Shown piece by piece: positions 28,947 through 42,999 of a DNA stretch of 64,000 nt. The stretch covers positions 2,379,001-2,443,000 of the forward strand of contig NZ_CP146350.1 in the NCBI RefSeq assembly GCF_037055355.1, written 5' to 3'. Source of the stretch: Streptomyces sp. DG1A-41 (GTDB lineage: Bacteria > Actinomycetota > Actinomycetes > Streptomycetales > Streptomycetaceae). Made by a program: the position numbers and the translations under genes. Each line of letters opens with the position of its first letter. Within the stretch, counting starts at the first letter, position 1. Under the pieces are notes generated by a model, which saw only the letters and a program-made list of their open reading frames with translations, had not been told where the DNA came from and made no database searches.

Positions 28947-29474
28947 GTGAACCAGGACTGGGAAGATCGCGTGGCCGCCCTGTGGGGCCTGTTCGACGAC
29001 TACGCCGAAGAGGAAGAGGACGAGGCTCGCTTCCGCGCCGAGGTCGACGCCCTCGTCGCCGAGCTGCCGGAGGGCAGCCCGCTCGGGCCGTTCGAGCAGG
29101 CCTGCGCCTGGGACTCCACGGGCCATTCGGACAAGGCGGTTCCGCTGTACCGGGAGGCGCTTGAGCTCGGCCTCGCCGATGTCAGCCCCTACAAGGCCCG
29201 CCGGACCAAGATCCAGCTGGCCAGCTCGCTGCGGAACATCGGCCGGGCCGAGGAGGGCGTCGCGCTGCTGACGCCCGAGCTGGACGCCCCGTCCGACGAA
29301 CTGGACGACGCGGTGCGCGCCTGTCTCGCGCTGTGCCTGTCCAGCCTGGGCCGCGATCGCGAGGCGTTGTCGCTGGCCCTCGGTGCTCTGGCCCCGCATC
29401 TGCCGCGCTACCAGCGGTCGATGGCGAACTACGCCCGGCTGCTCGTGGAGCCCGGGGAGTCGCCGGGGGCGTGA
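28947..29474 (+). CDS. Tetratricopeptide-repeat protein
   Basis: 175 residues from GTG 28947. After an acidic start (DDYAEEEEDEARF), TPR-like pairs are visible: PFEQACAWDSTGHSDKAVPLYREALELGL, LASSLRNIGRAEEGVALLTPEL and LALCLSSLGRDREALSLALGAL. These small soluble TPR proteins are widespread in actinobacteria and mediate protein contacts; no partner is evident nearby. Confidence 0.8.
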   Translation: MNQDWEDRVAALWGLFDDYAEEEEDEARFRAEVDALVAELPEGSPLGPFEQACAWDSTGHSDKAVPLYREALELGLADVSPYKARRTKIQLASSLRNIGRAEEGVALLTPELDAPSDELDDAVRACLALCLSSLGRDREALSLALGALAPHLPRYQRSMANYARLLVEPGESPGA

Positions 29475-29521
29475 CACCCGTGGTCAGGTGACCATCCAAC
29501 GATTCGCTCGTTCTGCTGAAC

Positions 29522-31444
29522 GTGCAGTCACAGGATGTCGCCCAGCGCCCCGCGCCCCCTTTCCCCGCCGGCCCGGTCGTCGATGTCGAGCAGGCCGAGG
29601 CCGCACTCGTCGAGCACTATCCGCGGCTCGCGCGACTCGCCTATCTGGTGCTGCCGCCGGGCCTGGGCCGCAGCAGGCGCGTCCTCACCGCACACGCCCT
29701 CGCTCAGCGCGCACTCCCCCGCAACCGCACACCGGCGCCGGTGATCCCCGCCCAGTCGACCGGCCGTGACGGCGACCCGGGCTACGCCCTGGTCCGTCTC
29801 CAGGTGCTGCGTACGGCGCTGGAGGCGGGGCTGCCGCTGAAGCGCAAGGCATGGCCGAAGCGCTCCCAGCTGCCGCCGGTGCTGCCGCAGGTGTGGGGCC
29901 TGAAGCTGTTCCCACGGGCCGGCGGCGCCGACGAACTCGCCCTGGACCAGCGGCTGTCCGCCCTGTCCGGTCCGGCCCGGGCCGCGTACGCGCTGCGCGG
30001 CCTGGAGCGGCTGACGGACGACGGCGTACGCAAGGTGCTGGCGGCCGCGGGGGTCGCCGACGCGGCCGGCGCGCTGCTGGAGGCCGACGGGATCCCCGCG
30101 CAGTACGGGCTGCTCGACTCCCCCGAGTTCGACCCCTGCTCGCTTCAGGCCCGCCCCACCGACCTGATGCGGCGCCGCCAGCACTTGAAGGCCGCGCTGG
30201 CCGCCGGGGCGGCCCTGCTGGTGTGCGGGGCTCTGCTGGGTCTGCCCGGCGAGGGCTGGGGCCCCGACGGCGCCGCCGCGCCGCCCTACGCGCGGAACCC
30301 GGCCGCCCAGGCCGCCCTGGACCCGGCGAAGCTGACCAGGGTCTCCCCCACCGCGTGGCGCGGCTCGGCGCGCACCGACTTCTCGGTGTGGCCGGCCCGC
30401 GGCGATCTCACCGGCGACTCGGCCCTGCTGCGCCGCGCCCTGGCCGTCTGGGCCCGCCCGGGCGAGACGGTCCGGGTGTCCGCGACGCCCGGCACCCCGT
30501 CCGGCGGCCCGGCCGGACCGCCCCAGCTGCTGTACGCGGGGACCGTCGACGCCGCGCGCGTGGTGATCCTCTACGACGGTCTGCGCATCGCCCGGTACGC
30601 CGAGCCGAAGGAGGGCACGCAGGGCGCCGCCCTCGACTTCGCCCGGGTCGACGGCGCGGGCCGGGCCGAGGCGGGCGCGGTGGTCCTGGGCCGGGCCGAC
30701 GGCAACGTCCGCTATCTGACCGCCCCTTGGGTGAGGAAGGCCGGCGAGCGGGACCTGATGAAGCCGGGCTCCGGCGCGATGGACCTAACCCTCACCGACG
30801 GTGTGACCGGGCCGCTGGCCAGCCCGGTCCTGCGGTCCGGCGCGTGCACGTCGTGGAACGTGCTGCAACTGGCCGACGGCACGCGGACGCGGCTGCTGTC
30901 CGACCTCGGCGAACTGGTCCCGGCCCGGCTCACCGCCGGACGGCCCGGGTCCCCGGGCGAAGCGTCCGGCGCCGAGGCGCTGCGCACCTGGGAGCCGTTC
31001 GCCTGCTCGCTGGCCACGGTGCGCTCCGCGGGTGTGCGGAGCGTCAACGCCTGGGCGTTCAACGAGCAGCCGCTGCCGGACGCGAGCGGTTCGGCCGCGT
31101 GGGTGTGCACCCGGGCCGAGACCTGGCGGGGCGGCGGGGCGCGGGTGCTGGCCCAGTTCCACACGCCGGGCGGGACGTACGGGGCGGTGGCGGCGAAGGC
31201 CGAGAACGTCCCGGCGTGCGGGGCGCGCGACCCGTATGTGCTGGCCGGAGTCCTGTGGAAGTCGGAGGCGGGCGACTGGTACCTGCTGGCCGCCGGCAGC
31301 CGGGAGACCGCGTCGATCCGGGCGACGGGCGGGGTTGGTGGGGTGTCGCAGACCAGTTTGCTGACCGTGCCGGCCGAGCAGGGAGCCCGGGCCGAGCTGA
31401 AGGGCACGCTGCGGGACGGGCGTTCGATCGGCGGGCTGCGCTGA
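29522..31444 (+). CDS. Large uncharacterised membrane protein with helical N-terminal domain
   Basis: 640 residues from GTG 29522. Residues ~1-210 are helical and recall ECF sigma-factor-like regions (EQAEAALVEHYPRLARLAYLVLP, LSGPARAAYALRGLERLTDDGVRKVLAAAGV) but without a clear sigma-4 recognition helix. One TM segment follows (LKAALAAGAALLVCGALLGL, ~221-240). The remaining ~400 residues are predicted extracytoplasmic, with repeated beta-like units and paired Cys (SGACTSWNVLQL, EPFACSLATVRS, AWVCTRAE, NVPACGARDP). The layout suggests a cytoplasmic helical module tethered to an external sensor domain. The name is deliberately left open. Confidence 0.75.
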   Translation: MQSQDVAQRPAPPFPAGPVVDVEQAEAALVEHYPRLARLAYLVLPPGLGRSRRVLTAHALAQRALPRNRTPAPVIPAQSTGRDGDPGYALVRLQVLRTALEAGLPLKRKAWPKRSQLPPVLPQVWGLKLFPRAGGADELALDQRLSALSGPARAAYALRGLERLTDDGVRKVLAAAGVADAAGALLEADGIPAQYGLLDSPEFDPCSLQARPTDLMRRRQHLKAALAAGAALLVCGALLGLPGEGWGPDGAAAPPYARNPAAQAALDPAKLTRVSPTAWRGSARTDFSVWPARGDLTGDSALLRRALAVWARPGETVRVSATPGTPSGGPAGPPQLLYAGTVDAARVVILYDGLRIARYAEPKEGTQGAALDFARVDGAGRAEAGAVVLGRADGNVRYLTAPWVRKAGERDLMKPGSGAMDLTLTDGVTGPLASPVLRSGACTSWNVLQLADGTRTRLLSDLGELVPARLTAGRPGSPGEASGAEALRTWEPFACSLATVRSAGVRSVNAWAFNEQPLPDASGSAAWVCTRAETWRGGGARVLAQFHTPGGTYGAVAAKAENVPACGARDPYVLAGVLWKSEAGDWYLLAAGSRETASIRATGGVGGVSQTSLLTVPAEQGARAELKGTLRDGRSIGGLR

Positions 31445-31537
31445 GCGGCGGCTGAGGCGTCCGCCCGGCGCACCCGGGCGACCGTTCCCGACCGATCCGA
31501 TCCGTTCGAGGCCGGAATCGATCGGTAAGGTGTTCGC

Positions 31538-32227
31538 ATGACTACCGGGGTTCGCCGCAGAATGGGAGTGGAGGAGCGGCGGCAGCAGTTGATCGGCGTC
31601 GCCCTCGAACTGTTCAGCCGCCGCTCGCCCGACGAGGTCTCGATCGACGAGATAGCGTCGGCCGCGGGCATTTCACGCCCGTTGGTCTACCACTACTTCC
31701 CCGGCAAACTCAGCCTGTACGAGGCCGCGTTGAAGCGGGCCTCGGACGATCTCGCGGCCCGTTTCGCGGAGCCCCACGACGGGCCGCTGGGCGCGCGGCT
31801 GCTGCGTGTGATGCGGCGCTTCTTCGACTTCGTGGACGAGCACGGCCCCGGTTTCTCCGCCCTCATGCGGGGCGGACCGGCGGTCGGCTCCTCGACGACC
31901 AACGCGCTCATCGACTCCGTACGGCAGGCCGCGTATGTCCAGATTCTTTCGCACCTGGGCGTGGCCGATCCGCCCGCGCGTCTGGAACTGGTCGTGCGTT
32001 CCTGGATCTCGCTCGCCGAGTCGACGGCGCTGATCTGGCTGGACGGCCGGCGCATCCCGCGGGCCGAGCTGGAGGTCCAGCTCGTCCACGACTTCGCCGC
32101 GCTCACCGCCGTCAGCGCCGCCCAGGACGCGGAGATGGCCGCCCTGATGCGCCGCATCGCCCGGGACGAGCCGGCCGACGGCCCGTTCGCACAGCTGGCC
32201 GGCCGCCTGCTGGCGCTGGCGACCTGA
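31538..32227 (+). CDS. TetR-family regulator
   Basis: 229 residues. HTH region: GVEERRQQLIGVALELF ... VSIDEIASAAGISRPLVYHYFPGK. The C-terminal domain (MRRFFDFVDEHGPGFSALMRGGP ... LRSWISLAEST-like) matches the TetR_C group common in Streptomyces. A -10-like TAAGGT ends 6 bp before the ATG, so the mRNA may be leaderless. Target unknown. Confidence 0.88.
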   Translation: MTTGVRRRMGVEERRQQLIGVALELFSRRSPDEVSIDEIASAAGISRPLVYHYFPGKLSLYEAALKRASDDLAARFAEPHDGPLGARLLRVMRRFFDFVDEHGPGFSALMRGGPAVGSSTTNALIDSVRQAAYVQILSHLGVADPPARLELVVRSWISLAESTALIWLDGRRIPRAELEVQLVHDFAALTAVSAAQDAEMAALMRRIARDEPADGPFAQLAGRLLALAT

Positions 32228-32233
32228 GTCCGC

Positions 32234-32590
32234 TCAGCTCTCGGACTTCCGGTAGGACGCGTCGAGTTCACGCACCTCGGCGGAGGCGTGCAGCACGCGC
32301 CCCTCGGCGGCCTTCAGGTGGGTGCGCAGCAACTCCAGGGTGGCCTCGGTGAGCTTGGCCTTGGTCTCCTCGGTACGGCCGGGGAGCAGCGCGATGTGGA
32401 CGTGCACATGGGCGTGCCCCTCGGTCTCGGGCCCGACCACGATGTCCTCGGTCCGGCGGAACCGGGTCTTGCACGCCGGCGGCTTGGCGGCCGCGATCTC
32501 GACCGTCGCCTCGTGCAGCGCCTTCGCGAACCCGGGCCGGTCGAAGTCGTCCGCGAGGTCGGCGGAATAGTCGACGGTGATCTGCGGCAT
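32234..32590 (-). CDS. 5-carboxymethyl-2-hydroxymuconate isomerase-like tautomerase
   Basis: 118 residues beginning MPQITVDYSADLADDFD; in the tautomerase superfamily the first Met is removed and Pro2 becomes the catalytic base. The pattern FAKALHEATVEIAAAKPPACKTRFRRTEDIVVG and HVHVHIALLPGRTEETKAKLTEATLELL matches the HpcD/CHMI branch. It is a small cytoplasmic enzyme, probably trimeric. Substrate unproven. Confidence 0.85.
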   Translation of the reverse strand: MPQITVDYSADLADDFDRPGFAKALHEATVEIAAAKPPACKTRFRRTEDIVVGPETEGHAHVHVHIALLPGRTEETKAKLTEATLELLRTHLKAAEGRVLHASAEVRELDASYRKSES

Positions 32591-32620
32591 GAGAACTCCT
32601 GTTCTGGGCGGCCAACGGGC

Positions 32621-34156
32621 TCACCCTAACCGCAGGGCGAGCATGGCGATGTCGTCCTCCCGGTCCCGGCCGAAGCAGCCGAGCAGCACGTCGCAGAGGG
32701 GGCCGAGGCCGGACGGGGCGTCGGCGGCGGCCGTGCGGAGCTGTTCCAGCAAGGTGTCGAGGGGAGTGCCGCGGGTCTCGATGAGGCCGTCGGTGACCAT
32801 CAGGAGGCGGTCGGCGGGGGCCAGGTGCCGCTCGGTCGCCGCGGGCCGTTCCAGGCCCAGCCCGAGCGGCGGACCGCACGCGTGGGCCTAGTCGGCGCCG
32901 CCCCGTCGCGCAGGATCAGCGGCGAGATGTGCCCGGCGTTGGCGATTCGCACCCACCCGCTGCCGGGGTCGGCCAGGGCCAGGCACACGGCGGCCGTGAC
33001 GTCGGGTGGTACACGCTGGAGCATCCGGTCGAGCCGCTCGGCCAGGACCACCGGGTCGCTCTCGGTCACGCAGTAGGCGCGCAGCGCGTGCCGGATCTCG
33101 GCCATGACGGTGGCCGCGTCCAGCGAGTGCCCGACGACGTCCCCGACGGCGGTGAGCACGCCCTCGCCGGTGCGCAGGGCGGCGTAGAAGTCGCCGCCGA
33201 TCTCGGTCTGCCGGGAGGCGGGCACATGGTTGGACGACGATGTCGACGCCGGGCAGATGCGGCAGCCTGTGCGGCCGGGGCAGGAAGCTGTGCTGGAGGG
33301 TGAGGGCGACATGCCGCTCCACCCGGTGCATCAGCAGCGGCCCGGCGGCCGGCGCGCAGGCCTGGGCGAGGCGGGCGAGCAGCCCGTCGGCCGCGGGGTC
33401 GGTGATCGCGCGGCGCGCCGTACGGGCGTGGCGAGGCAGACCGCCGTCCGGCCGTCCTGGGAGGTCGCCACGGTCAGGCGGGCGTCCTCTTCGACGCCCG
33501 TCCGGAACATCCCATGGCCGGCCACAGCAGCGCGGGGACGACGGTGCTGTTGACGCCGGTGCGGCCCTCCGCGAGCCGGGGGACCAGCCGTGCCGCCGCC
33601 TGGTCGGCACCGCTGTCCGCCGGCGCGGGGCGGCACCGGGCCGTGCCCCGGTACGGCTCGCCGTCCGGGCCGATCACGGACACCACGGCGGGCGAGGCGG
33701 TGAGCGTGCGGCGCCGTCGGCGGCGAGTTCCCGCGGGCAACGCGCGGCCTGCACGGTGACGATGGCCTCGGACAGCAGCGTCGGACGGTGGACGGCGGTC
33801 TCGGCGCCCGTGCTGCGGCGCGCCCCGCGCACGGCGGCCCGTAGGACGGCCTGGATCTCCTGCGGCTCGGCGGGCACGGTCAGATAGGCGTCGCCGCCCG
33901 CGTCCGGTCCCCGGCACCGGTCGCCGGGCGCGGTCGCGGCGGCGGAGAAGTGCACGACGGGCAGCGCGGCCATGGGCGGCCTGGCCCGGACCCGGCGGCA
34001 CAGTTCGAAGCCGCTCATGTCCGGCAGGCCCACGTCGACGAGGGCCACGTCGGGCAGGGTGCCGTCCCGCAGCCGGACGTCGAGTTCGACGAGCGCCTCG
34101 CCGCCGCTGGCGACCGGCACGGCCGGCGACGGCACGCAGCAGACCCCCGGCACCAC
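32621..34156 (-). pseudogene. Decayed REC-SpoIIE (PP2C-type) phosphatase gene with about five frameshifts
   Basis: Reading towards lower coordinates, pieces of one protein appear in changing frames. A response-regulator domain (LPDVALVDVGLPDMSGFELCRRVRA, YLTVPAEPQEIQAVLRAA) lies at ~34150-33690; a GAF/PAS-like sensor stretch (SVIGPDGEPYRGTARCR, EDARLTVATSQDGRTAVCLATP) at ~33700-33400; LLMHRVERHVALTLQHSFLP at ~33330. The PP2C domain follows (EIGGDFYAAL, VGDVVGHSLDAATVMAEI, RIANAGHISPLILRDG) and finally DRLLMVTDGLIETRGTPLDTLL and DDIAMLALRLG ending at 32621. The N-terminal first strand and acidic pocket of the receiver are missing; the gene abuts the pullulanase terminator. Five shifts plus truncation make true decay likely. 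Confidence 0.75.
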
Positions 34157-34172
34157 AGCCCCTGGGCGTACG

Positions 34173-34211
34173 TGGGTGGGGCAGACCGTCGATCGCGGCC
34201 TGCCCCACCCA
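34173..34211 (-). terminator. Pullulanase terminator hairpin
   Basis: TGGGTGGGGCAG (34173-34184) pairs with CTGCCCCACCCA (34200-34211) around a 15-base loop, 12 bp past the pullulanase stop. Confidence 0.7.
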
Positions 34212-34222
34212 ACGTTGTGCGG

Positions 34223-39618
<5,396 letters not shown>

Positions 39619-39687
39619 TGACGTGGACTCCTTGCGATTGCGGCTCTCTCGGGTCCGACCCCGCGCGACCGTATCGCCGCCGAAACG

Positions 39688-39698
39688 CTTACAGCAAG
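39688..39698. promoter_or_regulatory. MalR-like operator upstream of pullulanase
   Basis: CTTACAGCAAG, 70 bp before the pullulanase start, matches 9 of 11 positions of the CTTGCTGCAAG site before the amylase gene. TGCAAG-type repeats are the known binding units of Streptomyces MalR/Reg1. Confidence 0.45.
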
Positions 39699-39736
39699 AG
39701 TCTTGAAACCGTTGGAAAGATTTTTCAGCGGCGCCC

Positions 39737-40801
39737 TCAGCAGGTCGAATTGGTCTGCGTCAGCAGGCCCAGCCGCCACGGGAGCGTGTTGTAGGGGCCG
39801 CTCGCCGCGGGGTCCATGCCCTGGTAGAGGTACTGGAGTCGGCACGGATTGACGGCCAGTGTCTGGTCGTTGGTGTGGCGGACCATCTCGCCGTGGCTGA
39901 TGTCCCGGGTCCAGGGGGTGCCGCTGAAGGTGACGTTGTTCGAGCGCGCGAAGGGGTTGGACTCGGTGTCGGCCAGCGGCTTCCAGCTGCCGGCGATGCT
40001 GTTCGACGTCCAGGACCGGAAGTACCGCTTGCCGTCGCTGCCGATGGCCTCGTTGAGCAGCAGGTAGGTGTTCGAGTCCTTGATCTTGTAGACGTTGGCG
40101 GCCTCCCACAGGCGGTACTTGTTGGAGTCCTGCAACGCTATGACGGTGTTGGTGAAGCCGTTCGGGTAGTTGGCCCGCGAGGTCTCCGACCGGTACAGGT
40201 GGCCGTTGTCGTCGGAGGAGAACAGGTAGCACTTGGCGCTGTCGCAGACGACCCAGAAGTCCACCCAGTGGCCGCTGCCGATGTTGTCCCTGATGATCTG
40301 CGGCATGCCGTTGGCGTAGAACTTCTTCGGCGCGGTCCAGGACTTGGGGTTGCTGATGTCCGACGTGGTGGAGTACGCCGCGTTGTCGCCGGTCTGGTAG
40401 ACGAGGTACCACAGCTTCTGCGGCGCGAAGTAGAAGACCTGGGGCGCGGCCTTGTACCCGGCGCCGATCGCCGTCTGGTCCAGGTAGTGGTGCTGCGCGG
40501 AGGCGGCCTGCTGCCAGCTGGCGAAGTTCAGGTACACCATGCTGTACGTGCCGTTGGTGGTCGTGGTGCTGGCGAACACGTGCCACCGGCCGTTGTGGTA
40601 CACGACCGACGGGTCCTTGATCGCGCTGAGCTGGTGGGTGGCGTCCGACTTCGGGGAAATGAGCACCCCGCTGGAGTTCCACTTGAAGCTGCTCGGCAGG
40701 GCGGCCGCCGCGTCCGACGACGCCGAGGTCGGCGAGACCAGGGCACCGAGCAGGAGGGCCGACCCGCCGATGAGGACTCCCAGACGTCGTGTCAGGCGCA
40801 T
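39737..40801 (-). CDS. Secreted GH62 alpha-L-arabinofuranosidase
   Basis: 354 residues, start preceded by ATAGGAGAC. The signal peptide RRLGVLIGGSALLLGALVSPTSAS is followed directly by a five-bladed propeller GH62 domain: FKWNSSGVLISPKSDATHQL, catalytic base Asp in AIKDPSVVYHNGRWHVFAST, WYLVYQTGDNAAYSTT, QIIRDNIGSGHWVDFWVVCD, LWEAANVYKIKDSNTYLLLNE and the terminal PWRLGLLTQTNSTC. It removes arabinose side chains from arabinoxylan. Only 8 bp separate it from the upstream GH30 gene, so they form one operon for arabinoxylan breakdown. No carbohydrate-binding module is attached. Confidence 0.93.
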   Translation of the reverse strand: MRLTRRLGVLIGGSALLLGALVSPTSASSDAAAALPSSFKWNSSGVLISPKSDATHQLSAIKDPSVVYHNGRWHVFASTTTTNGTYSMVYLNFASWQQAASAQHHYLDQTAIGAGYKAAPQVFYFAPQKLWYLVYQTGDNAAYSTTSDISNPKSWTAPKKFYANGMPQIIRDNIGSGHWVDFWVVCDSAKCYLFSSDDNGHLYRSETSRANYPNGFTNTVIALQDSNKYRLWEAANVYKIKDSNTYLLLNEAIGSDGKRYFRSWTSNSIAGSWKPLADTESNPFARSNNVTFSGTPWTRDISHGEMVRHTNDQTLAVNPCRLQYLYQGMDPAASGPYNTLPWRLGLLTQTNSTC

Positions 40802-40809
40802 CGTGTCTC

Positions 40810-42228
40810 CTATCGCTGGATGGTGTAGGTGACGAGCGAGCGGGCGGGAACCGTGGTCTTCAGCGATCCCCCGGTGACCGAGACGGCCGGCTGCCGGGCG
40901 GTGCTGTGGGAGCCGTTGGTCAGATACGGGGTCGCCGTTGCGGTGGTGAACCCGATGTTCTGAAGGCTGAACGACACCGGGGTGGCGCTGCCGGCCGCGT
41001 TGAGCGCCACGACCGTCACTGATCCGTCCGTGTTGCGGAACGCCGAGAGCCTGAGGTCGCCGTCGGACGTGGTGGCGCCGATGCGGGTGGCCCCGGGCCG
41101 GATGAAGCGGCTGTAGTTGGCCAGCGCCCACAGGCGCTTGGAGACGTGGTAGTTCGCGCCGTCCATCTGGATCAGCCCACGGGTGGCACCGGTCGAGGCG
41201 CCGTACCAGTACACGTAGCCGCTGGTGTTGCCCTTGGTGAGGGCGTCGTGGACGGCGGAGGCGACCGTGAAGCCGTCGTAGCCGCTGCCGTCGTCCCAGG
41301 CCTCGTTCCAGGTGGTGCCGCCCGGCGACCACTCCGACATCCAGGTCCGCTTCTGCGTGGGCAAGGGGCCGTCGACCGGACTGGCGTAGGTGTGGCCGGC
41401 GTGGGTGTCGACGAAGCCGCGGGCCGTCGCGTCGGCCTCGATCGCCCTGGTGTAGTTCTTCTGCTGGTTCCAGCCGAAGGAGTCGCAGCAGACGACCTTG
41501 TATCCGCCGGCCCTCGCGACCGGCCCGAAGACCTTGGTGAACTCGGCCGCCTGGGCGGGCGTGAGCCGCATGGAGTCGTACGTGGCGGTGTAGTCGGGCT
41601 CGTTGACGAACCCGAGGTCGGTGATACGGATGCCTTCCTGGGCGTAGAACTTGGCATATTGCACGAGGTAGTTGGCGTACGCCCGGCGCCAGTCGCCGCT
41701 CGCGCAGGTGGCGCCGGCGAGGCCGCACAGCGTGCCGCCGTTCGCGTCGGTGCCGTTGGTCTTCATATAGCCCGGGGCGCTCCAGGCGTCGGCGTAGAAG
41801 CGGTTCACTCCGTACGCCTTGGCCTGCTGGGCGAGCCACACCTGGCCCTTGTCGTCGCGGTCCCAGACGTACTTGGGGGTCGCGTTCGGTCCGCCGGGGT
41901 CGGTCGGCTGGATGCCCGAGTCGATGCCGAGGCGCAGGATGCTCAGCCCGACGCCGGTGGTCCTGCTGAACAGCAGGTCGAGGATCTCGCGTTGGCGCTG
42001 GGCGGGCAGGCCCTGCGAGCCTCGCATGATCTCGGCCCGGCCGAAGTGCTCGGAGATGCCGAAGCCGTCGATCGGTTGGTGCCGGGTGGACCCGTTGACG
42101 GTGGCCGAGGCGTCCGCCCGGGTGTCCGCCGGTGACACCCCGGCGGTGACACCGGCGGTGGTCATCAGCACCGCCAGGGACGTCACCGTCCACCTTCTGA
42201 GTCTGCGCAGCGTGATCCGTCCCGTCAT
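40810..42228 (-). CDS. Secreted GH30 endo/exo-xylanase-like glycosidase (subfamily 7-like)
   Basis: 472 residues from ATG 42228. A signal peptide (WTVTSLAVLMTTAGVTAGVSPADTRA) precedes a GH30 (beta/alpha)8 barrel with its side beta-domain. Landmarks: HQPIDGFGISEHFGRAE, SILRLGIDSG, FYADAWSAPGYMKTNGTDAN, acid/base Glu in LGFVNEPDYTATYDSMR, nucleophile Glu in TWMSEWSPGGT, and the C-terminal beta-domain ending SLVTYTIQR. YADAWSAPGYMKTNG, GGTLCGLAG and CASGDWRRAYANYL strongly recall fungal GH30_7 xylanases. It is the first gene of the GH30-GH62 operon, and a CebR-type palindrome overlaps its start codon. Confidence 0.88.
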   Translation of the reverse strand: MTGRITLRRLRRWTVTSLAVLMTTAGVTAGVSPADTRADASATVNGSTRHQPIDGFGISEHFGRAEIMRGSQGLPAQRQREILDLLFSRTTGVGLSILRLGIDSGIQPTDPGGPNATPKYVWDRDDKGQVWLAQQAKAYGVNRFYADAWSAPGYMKTNGTDANGGTLCGLAGATCASGDWRRAYANYLVQYAKFYAQEGIRITDLGFVNEPDYTATYDSMRLTPAQAAEFTKVFGPVARAGGYKVVCCDSFGWNQQKNYTRAIEADATARGFVDTHAGHTYASPVDGPLPTQKRTWMSEWSPGGTTWNEAWDDGSGYDGFTVASAVHDALTKGNTSGYVYWYGASTGATRGLIQMDGANYHVSKRLWALANYSRFIRPGATRIGATTSDGDLRLSAFRNTDGSVTVVALNAAGSATPVSFSLQNIGFTTATATPYLTNGSHSTARQPAVSVTGGSLKTTVPARSLVTYTIQR

Positions 42229-42241
42229 GGGAGCGCTCCCA
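42228..42241. promoter_or_regulatory. Perfect CebR-type operator TGGGAGCGCTCCCA
   Basis: This 14-bp perfect palindrome is identical to the consensus bound by the LacI-family cellobiose repressor CebR in several Streptomyces. It overlaps the first base of the GH30 start codon, so bound repressor would block transcription or initiation of the GH30-GH62 operon. Confidence 0.82.
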
Positions 42242-42253
42242 ATGGTATGCGGT

Positions 42254-42277
42254 CGCCCCTCGGGTGTCCGAGGGGCG
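42254..42277 (-). terminator. Hairpin upstream of GH30 gene
   Basis: CGCCCCTCGG (42254-42263) pairs with CCGAGGGGCG (42268-42277) over loop GTGT. It lies beyond the stop of the decayed remnant at 42386 and may have been that gene's terminator. Confidence 0.55.
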
Positions 42278-42385
42278 AGTGTTCGAGAGGCTGAACGGCG
42301 TTCAGGGAGTTGCCACTGAGGGGGGAACGTAGGGCAGCGTTCCGGAAGCGTCAATCCCTCACGCACCACGTCGGGGCGCTCGCGC

Positions 42386-42640
42386 TCAGCCGCGCACGAG
42401 TGGAAGGTTCTTGAGTCGGTTGTCGACGGTGTCACTGACGAAGCCCGGGACAGGACAACCACGCTTCACGTCGGCCCATGACGAAGCCAGTGCGTCGACC
42501 GTTTCCCGAACCGTGCCGACCACCTGGCTCTCGGGCAGCTGAAGTGCCGGAGCGAGCTTTCGGAAATGCCCAGCGTTGAGCGCCGCAGAGGGCCGGGTGC
42601 TGGGCGAGGTGGTCGCCCAACGACCGTGAAGCGGTCGGTG
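42386..42640 (-). pseudogene. C-terminal remnant of an unidentified protein, possibly HipA-like
   Basis: On the minus strand a coding-like stretch ends at TGA 42386-42388: ALNAGHFRKLAPALQLPESQ, VVGTVRETVDALASSWADVK, PVPGFVSDTVDNRLKNLPLVRG. A neighbouring frame supplies SLGDHLAQHPAL just upstream, so a frameshift near 42590 is likely. The style resembles the C-terminus of HipA-type kinases from toxin-antitoxin loci, but no kinase motif survives to prove it. The remaining interval up to ~43000 holds no convincing gene on either strand. Confidence 0.4.
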
Positions 42641-42999
42641 TGGCGGTGCCGGATGTGGATGACACCTTAACGTGGGGCTCCCGGCGGGAGCGGAGGGCGC
42701 GCGGGCACGGCCGGGTCAGGCTGCGGATTAGCCATGGGAAGGGATCAGCTTCCTGTTTGGTGAGGCCCTCGGTGTGGATGCCAGTCCCGCCGGGGCCGTC
42801 TTCGTTTGCGGTTGTCGTGGCCAGCCGTACCTCACCGTCATGACTTTCGGACACCGAGTCACCGGATCGGGTCGGGCCGGAAGTTGGGGAGATGGGTGGG
42901 GTCGGGTTTGGCCGGTTTCTCTCCCGGTGCCGTGAAAAGCGGCGTGCATCACCGAGGCGCGGGAAGCCGGGTCCCGCCGGTGGTGAGCTGCGACGACTG

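Noticed and set aside
34157..34222. Promoter or start of the SpoIIE-type gene
   Set aside because: The interval is occupied by the pullulanase terminator hairpin; no receiver N-terminus or start codon context is present.
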